Shown in pieces: positions 37,503 through 53,178 of a stretch of 64,000 bases of DNA. Position 1 is the stretch's first letter. Each line of letters starts with the position of its first letter. The position numbers and the translations under genes are program-made. Source of the DNA: Priestia endophytica DSM 13796 (GTDB lineage: Bacteria; Bacillota; Bacilli; Bacillales; Bacillaceae_H); the NCBI RefSeq assembly GCF_900115845.1, contig NZ_FOXX01000001.1:186001-250000 (forward strand). The letters are read 5' to 3'. The notes under the pieces are model-generated. The model was not told where the DNA came from and did not search any database. It saw nothing but the letters and a program-made list of their open reading frames with translations.

Positions 37503-39215
37503 ATGTCATTTGACGGAATGTTTACATATGCAATGAAAGAAGAGTTAGTAGAGAAGTTACAAAGCGGACGCATAACAAAAGTGTATCAGCCTTTTATAAA
37601 TGAGCTTATTCTTGGCGTACGTGCGGGAGGAACGAACTATAAACTTCTTCTCTCCGCGCACCCAAGCTACGCGCGCGTTCACTTAACAAATGAAAGCTAT
37701 GAGAACCCAAGTACGCCACCGATGTTTTGCATGTTGCTTCGCAAACATTTAGAAGGCGGTATTATTGATTCTATTGAACAAATTGAGCTTGATCGCATTC
37801 TGAAAATTGAAGTGCGAGGCCGTGACGAACTTGGTGATGTTACGCATAAAGCTCTTTATATTGAAATTATGAACCGCCATAGTAACATTATTTTAGTTGA
37901 TCATAAAAAAGAGACGATTATCGACAGCATTAAGCATCTTTCACCATCTGTGAACAGTCATCGCACTGTTCTGCCTGGTCATTCTTACGTTTTTCCACCT
38001 GCTCAAAATAAGGAAAATCCATTCCAAGCAGACGAAGAAACAGTGTTACGAAAAGTAGACTTCAACAGCGGCAAACTAGACGGTCAGCTTGTTAGTTCGT
38101 TTGAAGGAGTTTCGCCTCTTTTAGCGAGAGAAGTTATTCACACATCTGGTCTTGCTAATCGCACAACAGTACCGAAAGCTTTTGTTGAGCTTATGACTAA
38201 GATTAAAGGGAAAGAGTTCACTCCTCAGATTATTAGACATGAAGGAAAAGAAGCGTTTTATATGATTCCTCTTACACATCTAGAAGGTGAAGTTTCTACC
38301 TTTTCTTTGTTAAGTGAAGCGCTTGACCGTTTTTACTATGGAAAAGCAGAACGAGATCGTGTAAAGCAGCAAGCACATGACCTCCTGCAATTTATGAACA
38401 CAGAGAAAAAGAAAAATGAAAAGAAAATTAAAAAGCTCAAAACAACGCTTGATGATGCTGAAAAAGCGAAGAAATTTCAATTGTACGGCGAACTTCTAAC
38501 ATCAAACCTTTTTGCGATTAAGCAAGGAGATAAGAAAGCAGAAGTTATCAACTACTATGATGAAAACGCGGGCACAGTGACAATTGAGCTTGATCCGCAA
38601 AAGACGCCATCTCAAAACGCACAGTATTATTTCCATCGCTATCAAAAAGCGAAAAACTCGGTGACTGTTGTACAGGAACAAATTCAAAAAGCAACAGAAG
38701 AAATTCAATACTTTGAAACACTGATTCAACAAATGGAATCTGCGACACATAGAGATATTGCCGAAATTCGTCAGGAGCTAACAGAAGAAGGCTATCTGAA
38801 GAAAAAGAAAGAAACGAAAGTGTCCAAAAAACAAAAGAATCAAACGCCTCAGCTTGAAGCATACGAATCAAGCGATGGGTATTCCATTCTCGTTGGCAAA
38901 AACAATAAACAAAATGACTATTTAACAAATCGAGTAGCAGGACGAGATGAGCTTTGGTTTCATACAAAAGATATTCCAGGCTCGCACGTTGTGATTCGCG
39001 ATACAAATCCTTCAGAAGAAGCGATTAGAGAAGCTGCCCATTTAGCAGCATATTTTAGCAAAGCAAAACAATCAAGTTCTGTTCCTGTTGATTATACAAA
39101 AGTTCGACATGTTAAAAAACCTAGTGGTTCGAAACCAGGGTTTGTGATTTATGAGCAGCAGCAAACTGTTTTTGTGACGCCAAGCGAAGAACTTGTTTTA
39201 AAACTAAGAAAATAA
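37503..39215 (+). CDS. rqcH: Ribosome quality control protein RqcH (NFACT family, YloA)
   Basis: RqcH binds obstructed 50S subunits and recruits alanyl-tRNA to add C-terminal alanine tails. The 570 residues have the NFACT-N domain from residue 1 ([19 protein letters not shown]), a helix-hairpin region, a long coiled coil (about 290-440) and the C-terminal NFACT-R domain with [20 protein letters not shown]. Its partner RqcP/YlmH is also in this window. It was once annotated as a fibronectin-binding protein. Confidence 0.96.
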   Translation: MSFDGMFTYAMKEELVEKLQSGRITKVYQPFINELILGVRAGGTNYKLLLSAHPSYARVHLTNESYENPSTPPMFCMLLRKHLEGGIIDSIEQIELDRILKIEVRGRDELGDVTHKALYIEIMNRHSNIILVDHKKETIIDSIKHLSPSVNSHRTVLPGHSYVFPPAQNKENPFQADEETVLRKVDFNSGKLDGQLVSSFEGVSPLLAREVIHTSGLANRTTVPKAFVELMTKIKGKEFTPQIIRHEGKEAFYMIPLTHLEGEVSTFSLLSEALDRFYYGKAERDRVKQQAHDLLQFMNTEKKKNEKKIKKLKTTLDDAEKAKKFQLYGELLTSNLFAIKQGDKKAEVINYYDENAGTVTIELDPQKTPSQNAQYYFHRYQKAKNSVTVVQEQIQKATEEIQYFETLIQQMESATHRDIAEIRQELTEEGYLKKKKETKVSKKQKNQTPQLEAYESSDGYSILVGKNNKQNDYLTNRVAGRDELWFHTKDIPGSHVVIRDTNPSEEAIREAAHLAAYFSKAKQSSSVPVDYTKVRHVKKPSGSKPGFVIYEQQQTVFVTPSEELVLKLRK

Positions 39216-39225
39216 GACTTCTTTT

Positions 39226-39262
39226 AAAGACCGTTCCTCACTTTTATTGAGAAACGGTCTTT
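39226..39262 (+). terminator. Terminator after rqcH
   Basis: AAAGACCGTT/AACGGTCTTT stem with an inner CTCA/TGAG pair and a downstream T run on the plus strand, 10 bases after the rqcH stop. Confidence 0.88.
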
Positions 39263-39300
39263 TTAATATTATAGTGTTCCTTTTGTCAAAACAGAAAAGC

Positions 39301-39318
39301 CAACTAGATTCCTAGTTG
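39301..39318 (-). terminator. Terminator of the pyr operon
   Basis: CAACTAGGAATCTAGTTG followed by GCTTTTCTGTTTTG on the minus strand, 16 bases after pyrE. It faces the rqcH terminator, so convergent transcripts are separated. Confidence 0.75.
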
Positions 39319-39334
39319 ACCCTTTTTATCACAT

Positions 39335-39966
39335 TTATACGAGTGAAAGCCATTCTGTTGAAGAAGGATCTTTCTTCCACTCTTTCAGTTTTTCTAAATC
39401 CGTTTCTGTAATGCTACCTTTTTCACGCGCTACTTCGATTAGAGTAGAATAGTTAGAAAGTGATTTTAACGTAACGTTCGCTTCTTTGAAAGCTTCTTCT
39501 GCTTTTGAAAGCTCGTAAGTAAAGATCGAAACAACTCCTAGTACTTCACAGCCTTGTTCTTCTAATGCTTTTACAACTTTCAATACGCTGCCACCTGTTG
39601 AAATTAAGTCTTCTACAACAACAACTTTATCTCCTTTTGTCACTCGTCCTTCAATCTGATTCCCACGGCCGTGTTCTTTTGCTTTGCTACGAACATAGCA
39701 CATTGGTAGGCTAAGAACATCGCTAACAAATGCTGCATGTGGAATACCTGCTGTTGCCGTACCTGCAATAACGTCCACTTCTTTGAAATTTTCTCGAATG
39801 AGACTTGCAAGCCCTTGCGCAATATCCTGACGCACTTCAGGATATGAAAGAGTGAGACGATTGTCACAGTAAATCGGTGACTTAATTCCTGATGCCCATG
39901 TAAATGGGTCGTTAGGTTGTAAACATACAGCTTCAATTGTTAATAAATGTTGTGCAATTTTCTTTT

Positions 39967-39970
<4 letters not shown>
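39335..39970 (-). CDS. pyrE: Orotate phosphoribosyltransferase
   Basis: PyrE joins orotate with PRPP to give OMP. The 211 residues show the PRPP loop [14 protein letters not shown] and [14 protein letters not shown] start further up is open, but GGAGAGGGATAACATC places the ATG at 39970, overlapping the pyrF stop by 4 bases. Last gene of the pyr operon; in B. subtilis it is followed by the cysH cluster, which is absent here. Confidence 0.97.
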
Positions 39971-42362
<2,392 letters not shown>

Positions 42363-42366
<4 letters not shown>

Positions 42367-45300
42367 GAAAGAACAGCCTCCTGTGCTTTTTCATTTTTGT
42401 TCATTGGTGCTGTTTGGAATCCCATTGATTCTAGTACTCTTAAAATAGCGTTCGCTGTATCAAGTGATGTTAAGCATGGAATGCCGTTTTCAACTGCTTC
42501 ACGGCGAATGCGGAAGCCATCACGTGCTGGCTGTTTACCTTTTGTAAGTGTGTTAACAACAATTTTCGCTTCACCGCTGCGGATAAGTCCAAGCAGGTTT
42601 TCTTCATGTGATTGGCTAATTTTCTTCACAGCTTCAACTGGAATGTTTGCATTTTTAATGTTTTCTGCTGTTCCTTCTGTTGCATAAATTTTATAGCCAA
42701 GCGTATGGAAACGGTGTGCAAGCTCTAGCGCTTCTTCTTTATCACCGTCAGATACTGTCATAAGCACAGATCCATGCTGCTGTATGTTCATTCCCGCTGC
42801 AATAAATCCTTTATAAAGAGCCTTTTCAAACGTTAAGTCTTTCCCCATTACTTCTCCTGTTGATTTCATCTCAGGTCCAAGCGTAATGTCAACGCGACGC
42901 AGTTTAGCGAAAGAGAACACGGGAACTTTCACGTAAACCCCTTGTTTTACAGGGCATAACCCTGTTTCATATCCAAGCTCTTTTAATGAAGCTCCAACAA
43001 CAACTTTTGTTGCAATGTTTGCCATTGGAACATTTGTAATTTTGCTTAAGAATGGAACTGTACGGCTTGAGCGTGGATTGACTTCTAACACATACACATC
43101 ACCTTTTGAGTAGACAAACTGAATGTTTAGTAGACCGATAATGTTTAATCCTTTTGCAAGGCGAACCGTATAATCTACAATTTTATCTTGAATGTCCTGT
43201 GGTAATGTTTGCGGCGGGTATACAGCAATTGAGTCTCCTGAGTGAACGCCTGCACGCTCTACGTGTTCCATAATCCCTGGGATGACTACTGTTTCTCCAT
43301 CAGAAATCGCGTCAACCTCGATTTCTTGACCTGTTAAATAGCGATCAATTAACACTGGATGATCTGGATGTGCTTTCACCGCATTTTCCATGTAGTATAA
43401 AAGTTCTTCTTCTTTATATACAATTTCCATTGCTCTTCCCCCAAGAACGTATGAAGGACGAACAAGCACCGGATAGCCGATTTCACGAGCAATATTTACA
43501 GCTTGCTCTGTTGATGTTGCCGTTTTGCCAAGCGGCTGTGGTACACCAAGACGTGCTAATGCTTTTTCGAACTTATCGCGGTCTTCCGCTGTGTCTAAGC
43601 TTTCAAGTGATGTTCCTAGAATCTTAACACCGCGTGCTTCAAGCTCTTCTGCAAGGTTAATCGCTGTTTGTCCACCAAACTGAACAACAACACCTTTTGG
43701 TTTTTCATGTTCAATAACGTGCATAACATCCTCAACTGTTAGTGGTTCAAAATACAGTTTGTCAGATGTACTAAAGTCTGTTGAGACCGTTTCTGGATTG
43801 TTATTGACGATAATCGCTTCATATCCTGCTTCTTGGATGGCCCATACAGAGTGCACTGTTGCATAGTCAAACTCAATTCCTTGTCCGATACGGATTGGTC
43901 CTGATCCAAGCACCACAATACTTTCTTTTTCTGTTATTTCTGACTCGTTTTCTTCTTCGTACGTACCATAAAAGTATGGTGTTTGTGATTCGAACTCTGC
44001 TGCACATGTGTCTACTGTTTTATAGACTGGGAAAAGTTTGTTTTCTTTGCGGAACTCATAGACGTCACGCTCACTCATGTCCCAAAGCTTCGCAATTTCT
44101 TTATCACTAAAGCCCATTTCTTTTGCTTTTTTCAATACTGTATAGTCTTTTTGATTTTCTTGTACTTCTTTTTCGAACTTGATAATATTCTCCATTTTCT
44201 TTAAGAAGAAAAGATCTATCTTGCTAAACTCATGAATTTGATCGATTGTGTAACCGCGGCGAAGTGCTTCTCCAACGTAGAACAAGCGCTCATCACCTGC
44301 CGTACAAATACGTTTTTCTAACAGTTCATTATCAATGTTTTCTGCTTCATTTAATGTAAGATGATAAACCTTTGATTCAAGTGAACGCACAGCTTTTAGC
44401 AATGATTCTTCAAATGTGCGACCAATTGACATTACTTCACCAGTTGCTTTCATTTGCGTTCCAAGCTTACGGTTTGCTGATTCGAACTTATCAAATGGAA
44501 AGCGAGGAATTTTCGTTACAATATAGTCTAATGCTGGTTCAAAGCATGCATATGTTCTTCCTGTTACAGGGTTTTTCATTTCAGCAAGCGTTAACCCTAC
44601 AGCAATTTTTGCTGCAAGTTTTGCAATTGGATAACCTGTTGCTTTAGACGCTAGCGCAGATGAACGGCTTACACGCGGGTTTACTTCAATGATGTAATAG
44701 TTGAAACTATATGGATCAAGCGCAAGCTGAACGTTACAGCCTCCTTCAATTTTTAAAGCACGAATAATTTTTAGAGAAGCATTTCTTAGAAGCTGGTATT
44801 CTCTATCGCTTAACGTTTGACTTGGTGCTACTACAATAGAGTCTCCTGTATGAATTCCAACAGGATCGATGTTTTCCATGTTACAAACAACAATTGCATT
44901 ATCGTTGCTGTCACGCATTACTTCATACTCTACTTCTTTAAAGCCTGCAATACTTTTCTCAAGAAGACACTGAGTAACAGGACTTAACTTCAATCCACTT
45001 GTGACAATTTCGTTTAGTTCTTCGTCATTATGACAAATCCCTCCACCTGTTCCACCAAGCGTGTATGCTGGACGCACAATAACAGGGAAACCTACGCTTT
45101 CAACAAACGTATACGCTTCTTCCAGTGTGTGAATAATCTCACTATCTGGTACAGGTTCACCAAGCTCGTTCATAAGAGAACGGAATTGTTCACGATCTTC
45201 CGCTTGTTCAATTGCCTGTAAGTTCGTTCCAAGCACTTCAACACCAAGCTCTTCTAGAATTCCTGCTTTTGATAGTTCCATTGCAAGGTTTAAACCTGTT

Positions 45301-45578
45301 TGCCCACCAAGCGTTGGGAGAATAGCATCCGGGCGTTCTTTACGTAAAATGGATGCTAAAAAGTCAAATGTAAGCGGCTCTAAGTATACTTTGTCAGCCA
45401 TTTCTGTATCTGTCATAATTGTTGCTGGATTCGAGTTCACAAGAATAACGTTATAGCCTTCTTCTTTTAGAGCTAAACACGCCTGTGCTCCCGCATAGTC
45501 AAATTCTGCTGCTTGCCCGATGATGATTGGTCCTGATCCGATTACTAAGATTGTTTGAATGTCTACGCGTTTTGGCAT
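42363..45578 (-). CDS. pyrAB: Carbamoyl-phosphate synthase, large subunit (pyrimidine-specific)
   Basis: The 1071-residue subunit makes carbamoyl phosphate from ammonia, bicarbonate and two ATP. It has two homologous ATP-grasp halves ([19 protein letters not shown] and [19 protein letters not shown] as the two N-terminal motifs) and a C-terminal allosteric MGS-like domain. It overlaps pyrAA by 16 bases. Its place in the pyr operon marks it as the pyrimidine-controlled enzyme. Confidence 0.98.
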
Positions 45579-46659
45579 GTAAGATTCCCCGCTTTCTTTT
45601 CTTCTTCCATCATTGTGATAAATTGTTCAAATAAGCTGTTTGCATCTTCAGGTCCCGGAGACGCTTCTGGGTGGAACTGAACTGTAAAAGCACGGTATTT
45701 CGTATGTTTTAATCCTTCTATACTATCATCGTTTAGTGCAATGTGTGTAATCTCAAGATCTGTATTCTCTACACTTTCTTCTCGAACGGCATAGCCGTGG
45801 TTTTGAGAAGTAATCATCACTTGCTTTGTTTCAACATTTTGTACTGGATGGTTCGCACCACGGTGACCGAATTTCATTTTTTCGGTATCCGCTCCACATG
45901 TTAAAGCAAAAAGCTGGTGTCCAAGGCAGATTCCAAACAAAGGAATTTTCCCAAGTACTCCTTTGATCATTTCCTGTGCTTCTGGTACATCTTTTGGATC
46001 CCCAGGTCCATTTGTTAGCATAATGCCGTCTGGATTTAAGCGTAAAATTTCTTCTGCTGTTGTATTGTACGGTACCACGATAACATCACAGTGACGCTCT
46101 GTTAGCTCTCTTAAAATTCCGTGCTTCATTCCAAAATCGACAACAACTACTTTAAAACCGCGACCAGGGCTTGGGTATGGTTTCATTGTAGAAACTCGAC
46201 TCACTTGGTCCGTTGCAAAATCTGTTCCACGAAGCGCTGCTGCCACTTCTTCTGGATTTTCATCCATTCCACAAATTTTCCCTTTCATTGCTCCAACAGT
46301 ACGAATTCTACGTGTAAGCTTTCTTGTATCAATACCAGAAAGTCCTGGAATTCCTTTCTCTTCTAAGAACGTATGAAGTGAGTATTCACTGCGGAAGTTT
46401 GATGGAAAATCGCATGTTTCTTTAACGATAAATCCTTTCACAGCTGGTGTAATTGACTCAAAATCATCTCGGTTAATTCCATAGTTTCCGATCAATGGAT
46501 ATGTCATTGTAACGATTTGGTCACAGTAAGAAGGATCTGAAAGAACTTCTTGATAGCCTGTCATTCCTGTGTTAAATACAACTTCCCCCATCATTTCTTT
46601 AGTGCTACCAAATCCTTCTCCAATAAATACTGTTCCATCTTCTAAAATTAACTGACGTT

Positions 46660-46663
<4 letters not shown>
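45563..46663 (-). CDS. pyrAA: Carbamoyl-phosphate synthase, small (glutaminase) subunit
   Basis: The 366-residue subunit releases ammonia from glutamine. It starts [20 protein letters not shown] and carries the class I glutaminase nucleophile GICLGHQL with HPEASPGP downstream. The extended frame reads through pyrC and was rejected; AAAGGGAGTGTAACAGT precedes the ATG at 46663, overlapping pyrC by 4 bases. Confidence 0.97.
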
Positions 46664-48979
<2,316 letters not shown>

Positions 48980-48989
48980 AGGTGTAGCT

Positions 48990-50294
48990 TTATACAATAT
49001 TTTTTTCAATTTCAATAACTTCTGCTTGTTGTGCTTCTTGCTTTTTTTTCTCTTTCGGTAGTACAAGGTTTAAAACAACTCCGATAATCGCCGCAAGCGT
49101 CATCCCATCAAGCTCAAGCTGATGTGTAATTTTAAGCGTTGTGCCTCCAACTCCGATTACAAGGATAATGGATGAAATCACAAGGTTACGCTTATCGCTT
49201 AAATCAACTTTCTTATCAATCATCATTTGCAATCCAGATGAAGCGATAATTCCAAAGAGTAAAATTGATACGCCTCCCATTACTGGTGATGGAATGCTTG
49301 AGATAAGAGCTGAAATCTTTCCAACGAACCCGAACAAGATTGCAATTACGGCTGCTCCTCCGATAACGAACACGCTAAACACTCTTGTAATCGCCAGCAC
49401 GCCGATATTTTCTCCATATGTTGTGCATGGAGGTCCACCAATTAACCCAGCAATCATTGTTGCCACTCCATCTCCTAAGATTGAGCGATGAAGACCAGGC
49501 TTTTTGATAAAGTCTTTTTCAACTACTTTGTTCAGTACAAACAAGTGACCAATATGTTCTGACAGCGTCACAATCGCAATCGGAATCATGATAAGAGCTA
49601 CATGCCAAGAAAATGAAGGTGTATAAGATAGAAACGGGATAGCAAAGTCTGGCATCGCAATCCAACTTGCTTCTTGTACTTGTTTAAAATCAACCAAACC
49701 TTGTGTTAAAGCGAAGATATAGCCAACAGCAAGACCGATAAGAACCGGTATTAAGCCAAGAAATCCTTTAAAGTATGTTGAAGCAATGACTGTAACTCCT
49801 AATGTTACAAGTGCTACAAGTAAAAACTTGCCGTTGTAGTTTCCATCGCTATCATTCATTGCCATGTTTACCGCTGAGCCAGCTAAGCTAAGACCGATTA
49901 CCATAATTACTGGACCAACAACAACAGGTGGTAAAAGCTTCATAATCCAATTTACGCCTGTTTTTTTAATAAGAAGAGCAACAATAGCATAAATTACACC
50001 AGCTAAGAATGTCCCAAACATCGCTCCTTGAATCCCGTCGCTTGCTTGAGCCGCAATGAGAGGCGCGATAAAGGCAAACGATGAACCAAGATATGCGGGA
50101 ATTTGCCCTTTTGTAATAAGCAAAAATGTCAGTGTTCCAATTCCGCTTGAGATCAGCGCTATTGAAGGACTTAGCCCGACAAGAAATGGTACAAGCACCG
50201 TTGCTCCAAACATCGCGAACAAATGCTGTAAGCTGAGGGGCAACCATTTGCTTAAAGGTGGTTTTTCCTGTACACCAATCGTTTGTTTTTTCAT
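48990..50294 (-). CDS. pyrP: Uracil permease
   Basis: PyrP imports uracil by proton symport. The 434 residues have about 12 to 14 membrane segments and the NCS2 features QHLFAMFGATVLVPFLVG at the N terminus, with GGPPCTTYGENIG and SEHIGHLFVL in the substrate region. It lies between attenuators 2 and 3, so it is adjusted independently of pyrB. Confidence 0.96.
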   Translation of the reverse strand: MKKQTIGVQEKPPLSKWLPLSLQHLFAMFGATVLVPFLVGLSPSIALISSGIGTLTFLLITKGQIPAYLGSSFAFIAPLIAAQASDGIQGAMFGTFLAGVIYAIVALLIKKTGVNWIMKLLPPVVVGPVIMVIGLSLAGSAVNMAMNDSDGNYNGKFLLVALVTLGVTVIASTYFKGFLGLIPVLIGLAVGYIFALTQGLVDFKQVQEASWIAMPDFAIPFLSYTPSFSWHVALIMIPIAIVTLSEHIGHLFVLNKVVEKDFIKKPGLHRSILGDGVATMIAGLIGGPPCTTYGENIGVLAITRVFSVFVIGGAAVIAILFGFVGKISALISSIPSPVMGGVSILLFGIIASSGLQMMIDKKVDLSDKRNLVISSIILVIGVGGTTLKITHQLELDGMTLAAIIGVVLNLVLPKEKKKQEAQQAEVIEIEKNIV

Positions 50295-50318
50295 CTTTTT
50301 CTCTCCTTAAATAAAAAA

Positions 50319-50410
50319 CCTCTTTACACCGGAGGGCATAAAGAGGCGATGATAGACGTATCCTATCACACCACCTTTATGAGCCTCACAGGACTCCGTT
50401 TAAAAGGAGG
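50319..50410 (-). promoter_or_regulatory. PyrR-dependent attenuator between pyrR and pyrP
   Basis: The PyrR loop CGGAGTCCTGTGAGGCTC (50381-50398) lies on arms ACCTCCTTT and AAAGGTGGT. It is followed by a terminator CCTCTTTA...TAAAGAGG (50319-50346) with six T on the minus strand. Confidence 0.92.
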
Positions 50411-50423
50411 TTTTTTACGTTTA

Positions 50424-50972
<549 letters not shown>

Positions 50973-51000
50973 TCACCTCACTTCTTCATTCCATAAAAAA

Positions 51001-51115
51001 GCATCCTCTTTGTCCGTGACTGAGAGGATGCCGGGTATAGTAAGCTTGCAGATGCCTGCTGCATCTGCGGTCCGTTTCCTTCTCAGCCTCACAGGACTGA
51101 TTTTAAAGGGTCTTA
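51001..51115 (-). promoter_or_regulatory. PyrR-dependent attenuator in the pyr leader, upstream of pyrR
   Basis: The leader contains the PyrR loop AGTCCTGTGAGGCT (51085-51098). An intervening antiterminator-capable segment follows, then a terminator GCATCCTCT...AGAGGATGC (51001-51031) with six T on the minus strand. Confidence 0.92.
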
Positions 51116-51129
51116 TTTAACTACTTAAG

Positions 51130-51158
51130 ATTATGTCATCATTATAAGAGTTTGTCAA
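51130..51158 (-). promoter_or_regulatory. Sigma-A promoter of the pyr operon
   Basis: A perfect TTGACA (51153-51158), 17 bases and CATAAT (51130-51135) on the minus strand. The TGA stop codon of rluD is part of the TTGACA hexamer. Confidence 0.88.
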
Positions 51159-52066
51159 CTTCTTTTTGCTAATAAATCAAGTAAGTCGCTGAACTCTTCA
51201 GGAAGCGGTGCTTCAAACTCTTTGTATTCTCCTGTACGCGGATGATCAAATCCTAAAATGCCCGCATGTAACGCTTGTCCATCAATATCAAGAGTCTTTT
51301 TTGGTCCGTATTTTGGATCTCCAGCAAGTGGGAAGCCAATATATTTCATATGAACACGAATTTGATGTGTACGGCCTGTTTCAAGCTGACATTCTACAAA
51401 AGTGAAATCTTTAAATCTTTCGAGCACTTTGAAATGTGTAACAGCATCACGGCTGTTTTCATTTGTAACTGTCATGCTTTGACGATCTTTCTTATCGCGA
51501 CCAATCGGTGCGTCAATTGTGCCGTTTTCATGAGCAATTTCTCCATGAACAATTGCTTTATATCGTCTTGTTACCGTTTTAGCAACAAGCTGACTTACTA
51601 ATGACTCGTGTGCTAAATCATTTTTAGCAACCATTAAAAGGCCTGACGTATCTTTATCAATGCGATGAACGATACCTGGACGCATAACGCCATTAATACC
51701 TGAAAGGTCTTTACAATGAGCCATAAGCCCATTTACAAGCGTTCCTGACACATGACCTGGCGCAGGATGTACAACCATGCCACGCGGTTTATTTACAACA
51801 AGAACGTCTTCATCTTCATAATAAATATCTAAATCCATTTCTTCTGGAACAACATCAAGCGGCTCTGGCTCTGGAATTTCAATAATAATCGTATCATTTA
51901 CTTTTACTTTGTAGTTTCCTTTAGCTTTGCTTTCATTTACTTTGACATTTCCATCTTTAATCCACTGCTGAATTTGCGTTCTTGATCCTTCAATCGCAGA
52001 AGAAAGTACTTTATCAAGCCTTTGTCCTGCTTGACTTTCTTCCATACTTAACGTAATAACTTCCAT
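51155..52066 (-). CDS. rluD: RluD-type 23S rRNA pseudouridine synthase (YlyB)
   Basis: The 303 residues contain an N-terminal S4 RNA-binding domain (QRLDKVLSSAIEGSRTQIQQWI), then the RluA/RluD catalytic domain with HRIDKDTSGLLMVAK, whose aspartate is the nucleophile, and TGRTHQIRVHM. It probably modifies helix 69 of 23S rRNA. It starts immediately after the lspA stop; the pyr promoter overlaps its 3' end. Confidence 0.92.
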   Translation of the reverse strand: MEVITLSMEESQAGQRLDKVLSSAIEGSRTQIQQWIKDGNVKVNESKAKGNYKVKVNDTIIIEIPEPEPLDVVPEEMDLDIYYEDEDVLVVNKPRGMVVHPAPGHVSGTLVNGLMAHCKDLSGINGVMRPGIVHRIDKDTSGLLMVAKNDLAHESLVSQLVAKTVTRRYKAIVHGEIAHENGTIDAPIGRDKKDRQSMTVTNENSRDAVTHFKVLERFKDFTFVECQLETGRTHQIRVHMKYIGFPLAGDPKYGPKKTLDIDGQALHAGILGFDHPRTGEYKEFEAPLPEEFSDLLDLLAKRS

Positions 52067-52525
52067 TTATTTTGACTCCTTTTTTCCATCAAATAAAGTA
52101 AACACACATACAAGAATAACCCCTATCACAAGTGCAGAATCTGCAATGTTGAAAATTGGATAGTTGTAAGAAAAAATGTATGTATCAATAAAATCGACAA
52201 CTTCTTTACGTATGAGACGGTCGATAAAGTTTCCAATAGCTCCTCCAAGCATAAAAGCAAGTGCTACTTTAAGACGCGCTTCTTTTTTGCCTAGTTTTTG
52301 TATATAAACAATGATTGCTCCAATCACGATAATCGTGATGAGGTAAAAAAACCACATCTTCCCTTCTAGTATTCCCCATGCTGCTCCTCTGTTGCGATGG
52401 GATGTAATGTAAAAGAAATTTTCAATTACCGTAATGCTTTCTCCATACTCCATTTTTTGAACGACAATCCATTTTGTTAATTGATCAAGCGCAATAACAA
52501 ATAGAGCAATCAAATAATACCACAC
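52067..52525 (-). CDS. lspA: Lipoprotein signal peptidase (signal peptidase II)
   Basis: LspA cuts the signal peptide of diacylated prolipoproteins. The 152 residues have four membrane segments, with the catalytic aspartates in GNFIDRL and FNIADSA. The start is a GTG after GAAGGAGGAGCGGCT. It is coupled to rluD and has its own promoter. Confidence 0.96.
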   Translation of the reverse strand: MWYYLIALFVIALDQLTKWIVVQKMEYGESITVIENFFYITSHRNRGAAWGILEGKMWFFYLITIIVIGAIIVYIQKLGKKEARLKVALAFMLGGAIGNFIDRLIRKEVVDFIDTYIFSYNYPIFNIADSALVIGVILVCVFTLFDGKKESK

Positions 52526-52653
52526 AGCCGCTCCTCCTTCTCTAGTTACCTTTTCACCCTTCCTAAAAATAAGAAGAACCCTACTTCAAACCATAGGGAA
52601 AAAGGAAAAGGCTTTTCTCTGCCAGTATTTTGACGAATTTATTACCATTATGA

Positions 52654-52682
52654 ATTTTAGCACAAGTTGTCCTCTATTTGAA
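52654..52682 (-). promoter_or_regulatory. Promoter of lspA-rluD
   Basis: TTCAAA (52677-52682), 17 bases and TAAAAT (52654-52659) preceded by TGC, an extended -10 form, on the minus strand. The remaining leader of about 120 bases holds no gene. Confidence 0.65.
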
Positions 52683-52722
52683 ATTCAAATTTAAAAATGA
52701 CCTTTTTTAGCTCATAAAAAAA

Positions 52723-52751
52723 AGTTAGAAGCTTAAGTTCTACTTCTAACT
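52723..52751 (-). terminator. Terminator after ylyA
   Basis: AGTTAGAAG/CTTCTAACT stem with an 11-base loop and eight T on the minus strand, 15 bases after the ylyA stop. Confidence 0.88.
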
Positions 52752-52765
52752 CTTTTATCACCATT

Positions 52766-53020
52766 TTAATGATATATAATTTCTTCCTCCGTGCGGGCCG
52801 TTGGCAGAGCTGAAAGCTTATGATAAGGAATTTGCGCCCCTGTGCTCTCATCAACACCAAAAACACCAATTTCCAACTTTAAAAGCGCTCGTTCAACATC
52901 ATCTAAATCATCTTGGATATACTGTCTAACTTGTGGGTTCGTACTAGCGGTATTTCGGTATAAACTTCGCTTAAGCTCATCACGCATTACAAGTAATTCA
53001 TGTCTAATGCTCTCATACAT
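52766..53020 (-). CDS. ylyA: YlyA-like small protein of the DksA/TraR (YteA) family, no zinc finger
   Basis: An 84-residue helical protein (MYESIRHELLVMRDELKRSL, DDLDDVERALLKLEIGVFG) that matches the coiled-coil half of DksA/TraR-like proteins. The C-terminal part, GVDESTGAQIPYHKLSALPTAR, corresponds to the family region after the zinc finger but contains no cysteine. B. subtilis ylyA, at the same position before lspA, is a sigma-G-controlled protein that binds RNA polymerase. The ATG at 53020 follows GGGGGATAGC. Function here is inferred from position and fold. Confidence 0.8.
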   Translation of the reverse strand: MYESIRHELLVMRDELKRSLYRNTASTNPQVRQYIQDDLDDVERALLKLEIGVFGVDESTGAQIPYHKLSALPTARTEEEIIYH

Positions 53021-53065
53021 GCTATCCCCCATCCCTGCTGTTAAAGTTGTTGTTAAGAGTAGTTA

Positions 53066-53095
53066 TAGTGTGACCGGTTGTGACATAAAATGTGC
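53066..53095 (-). promoter_or_regulatory. Candidate sigma-G promoter of ylyA
   Basis: GCACA (53091-53095), 18 bases and CACACTA (53066-53072) on the minus strand, compared with the sigma-G pattern GHATR-N18-CATWMTA (10 of 12 positions). A sigma-A alternative is weak here. Confidence 0.45.
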
Positions 53096-53146
53096 AACAC
53101 AACTTTTTCCTTAAAGACAGTAAAAAAAGCCTTTTATCCATAAAAA

Positions 53147-53170
53147 AACCTCCGTATAGAAACGGAGGTT
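53147..53170 (-). terminator. Terminator after ileS
   Basis: AACCTCCGT/ACGGAGGTT stem with a six-base loop and seven T on the minus strand, 9 bases after the ileS stop. Confidence 0.9.
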
Positions 53171-53178
53171 TTTTATCA

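Noticed and set aside
38548-39006. 152-residue minus-strand open frame opposite rqcH
   Set aside because: It lies wholly inside the rqcH coding region, which is conserved in frame; no start signals.
53070-53087. Direct repeat TGTGACCGGTTGTGACA resembling half-sites of CRP/FNR regulators
   Set aside because: The two TGTGA parts are in the same direction, not inverted, so they do not make a CRP/FNR operator; the sequence is better explained by the sigma-G-like promoter spacer.
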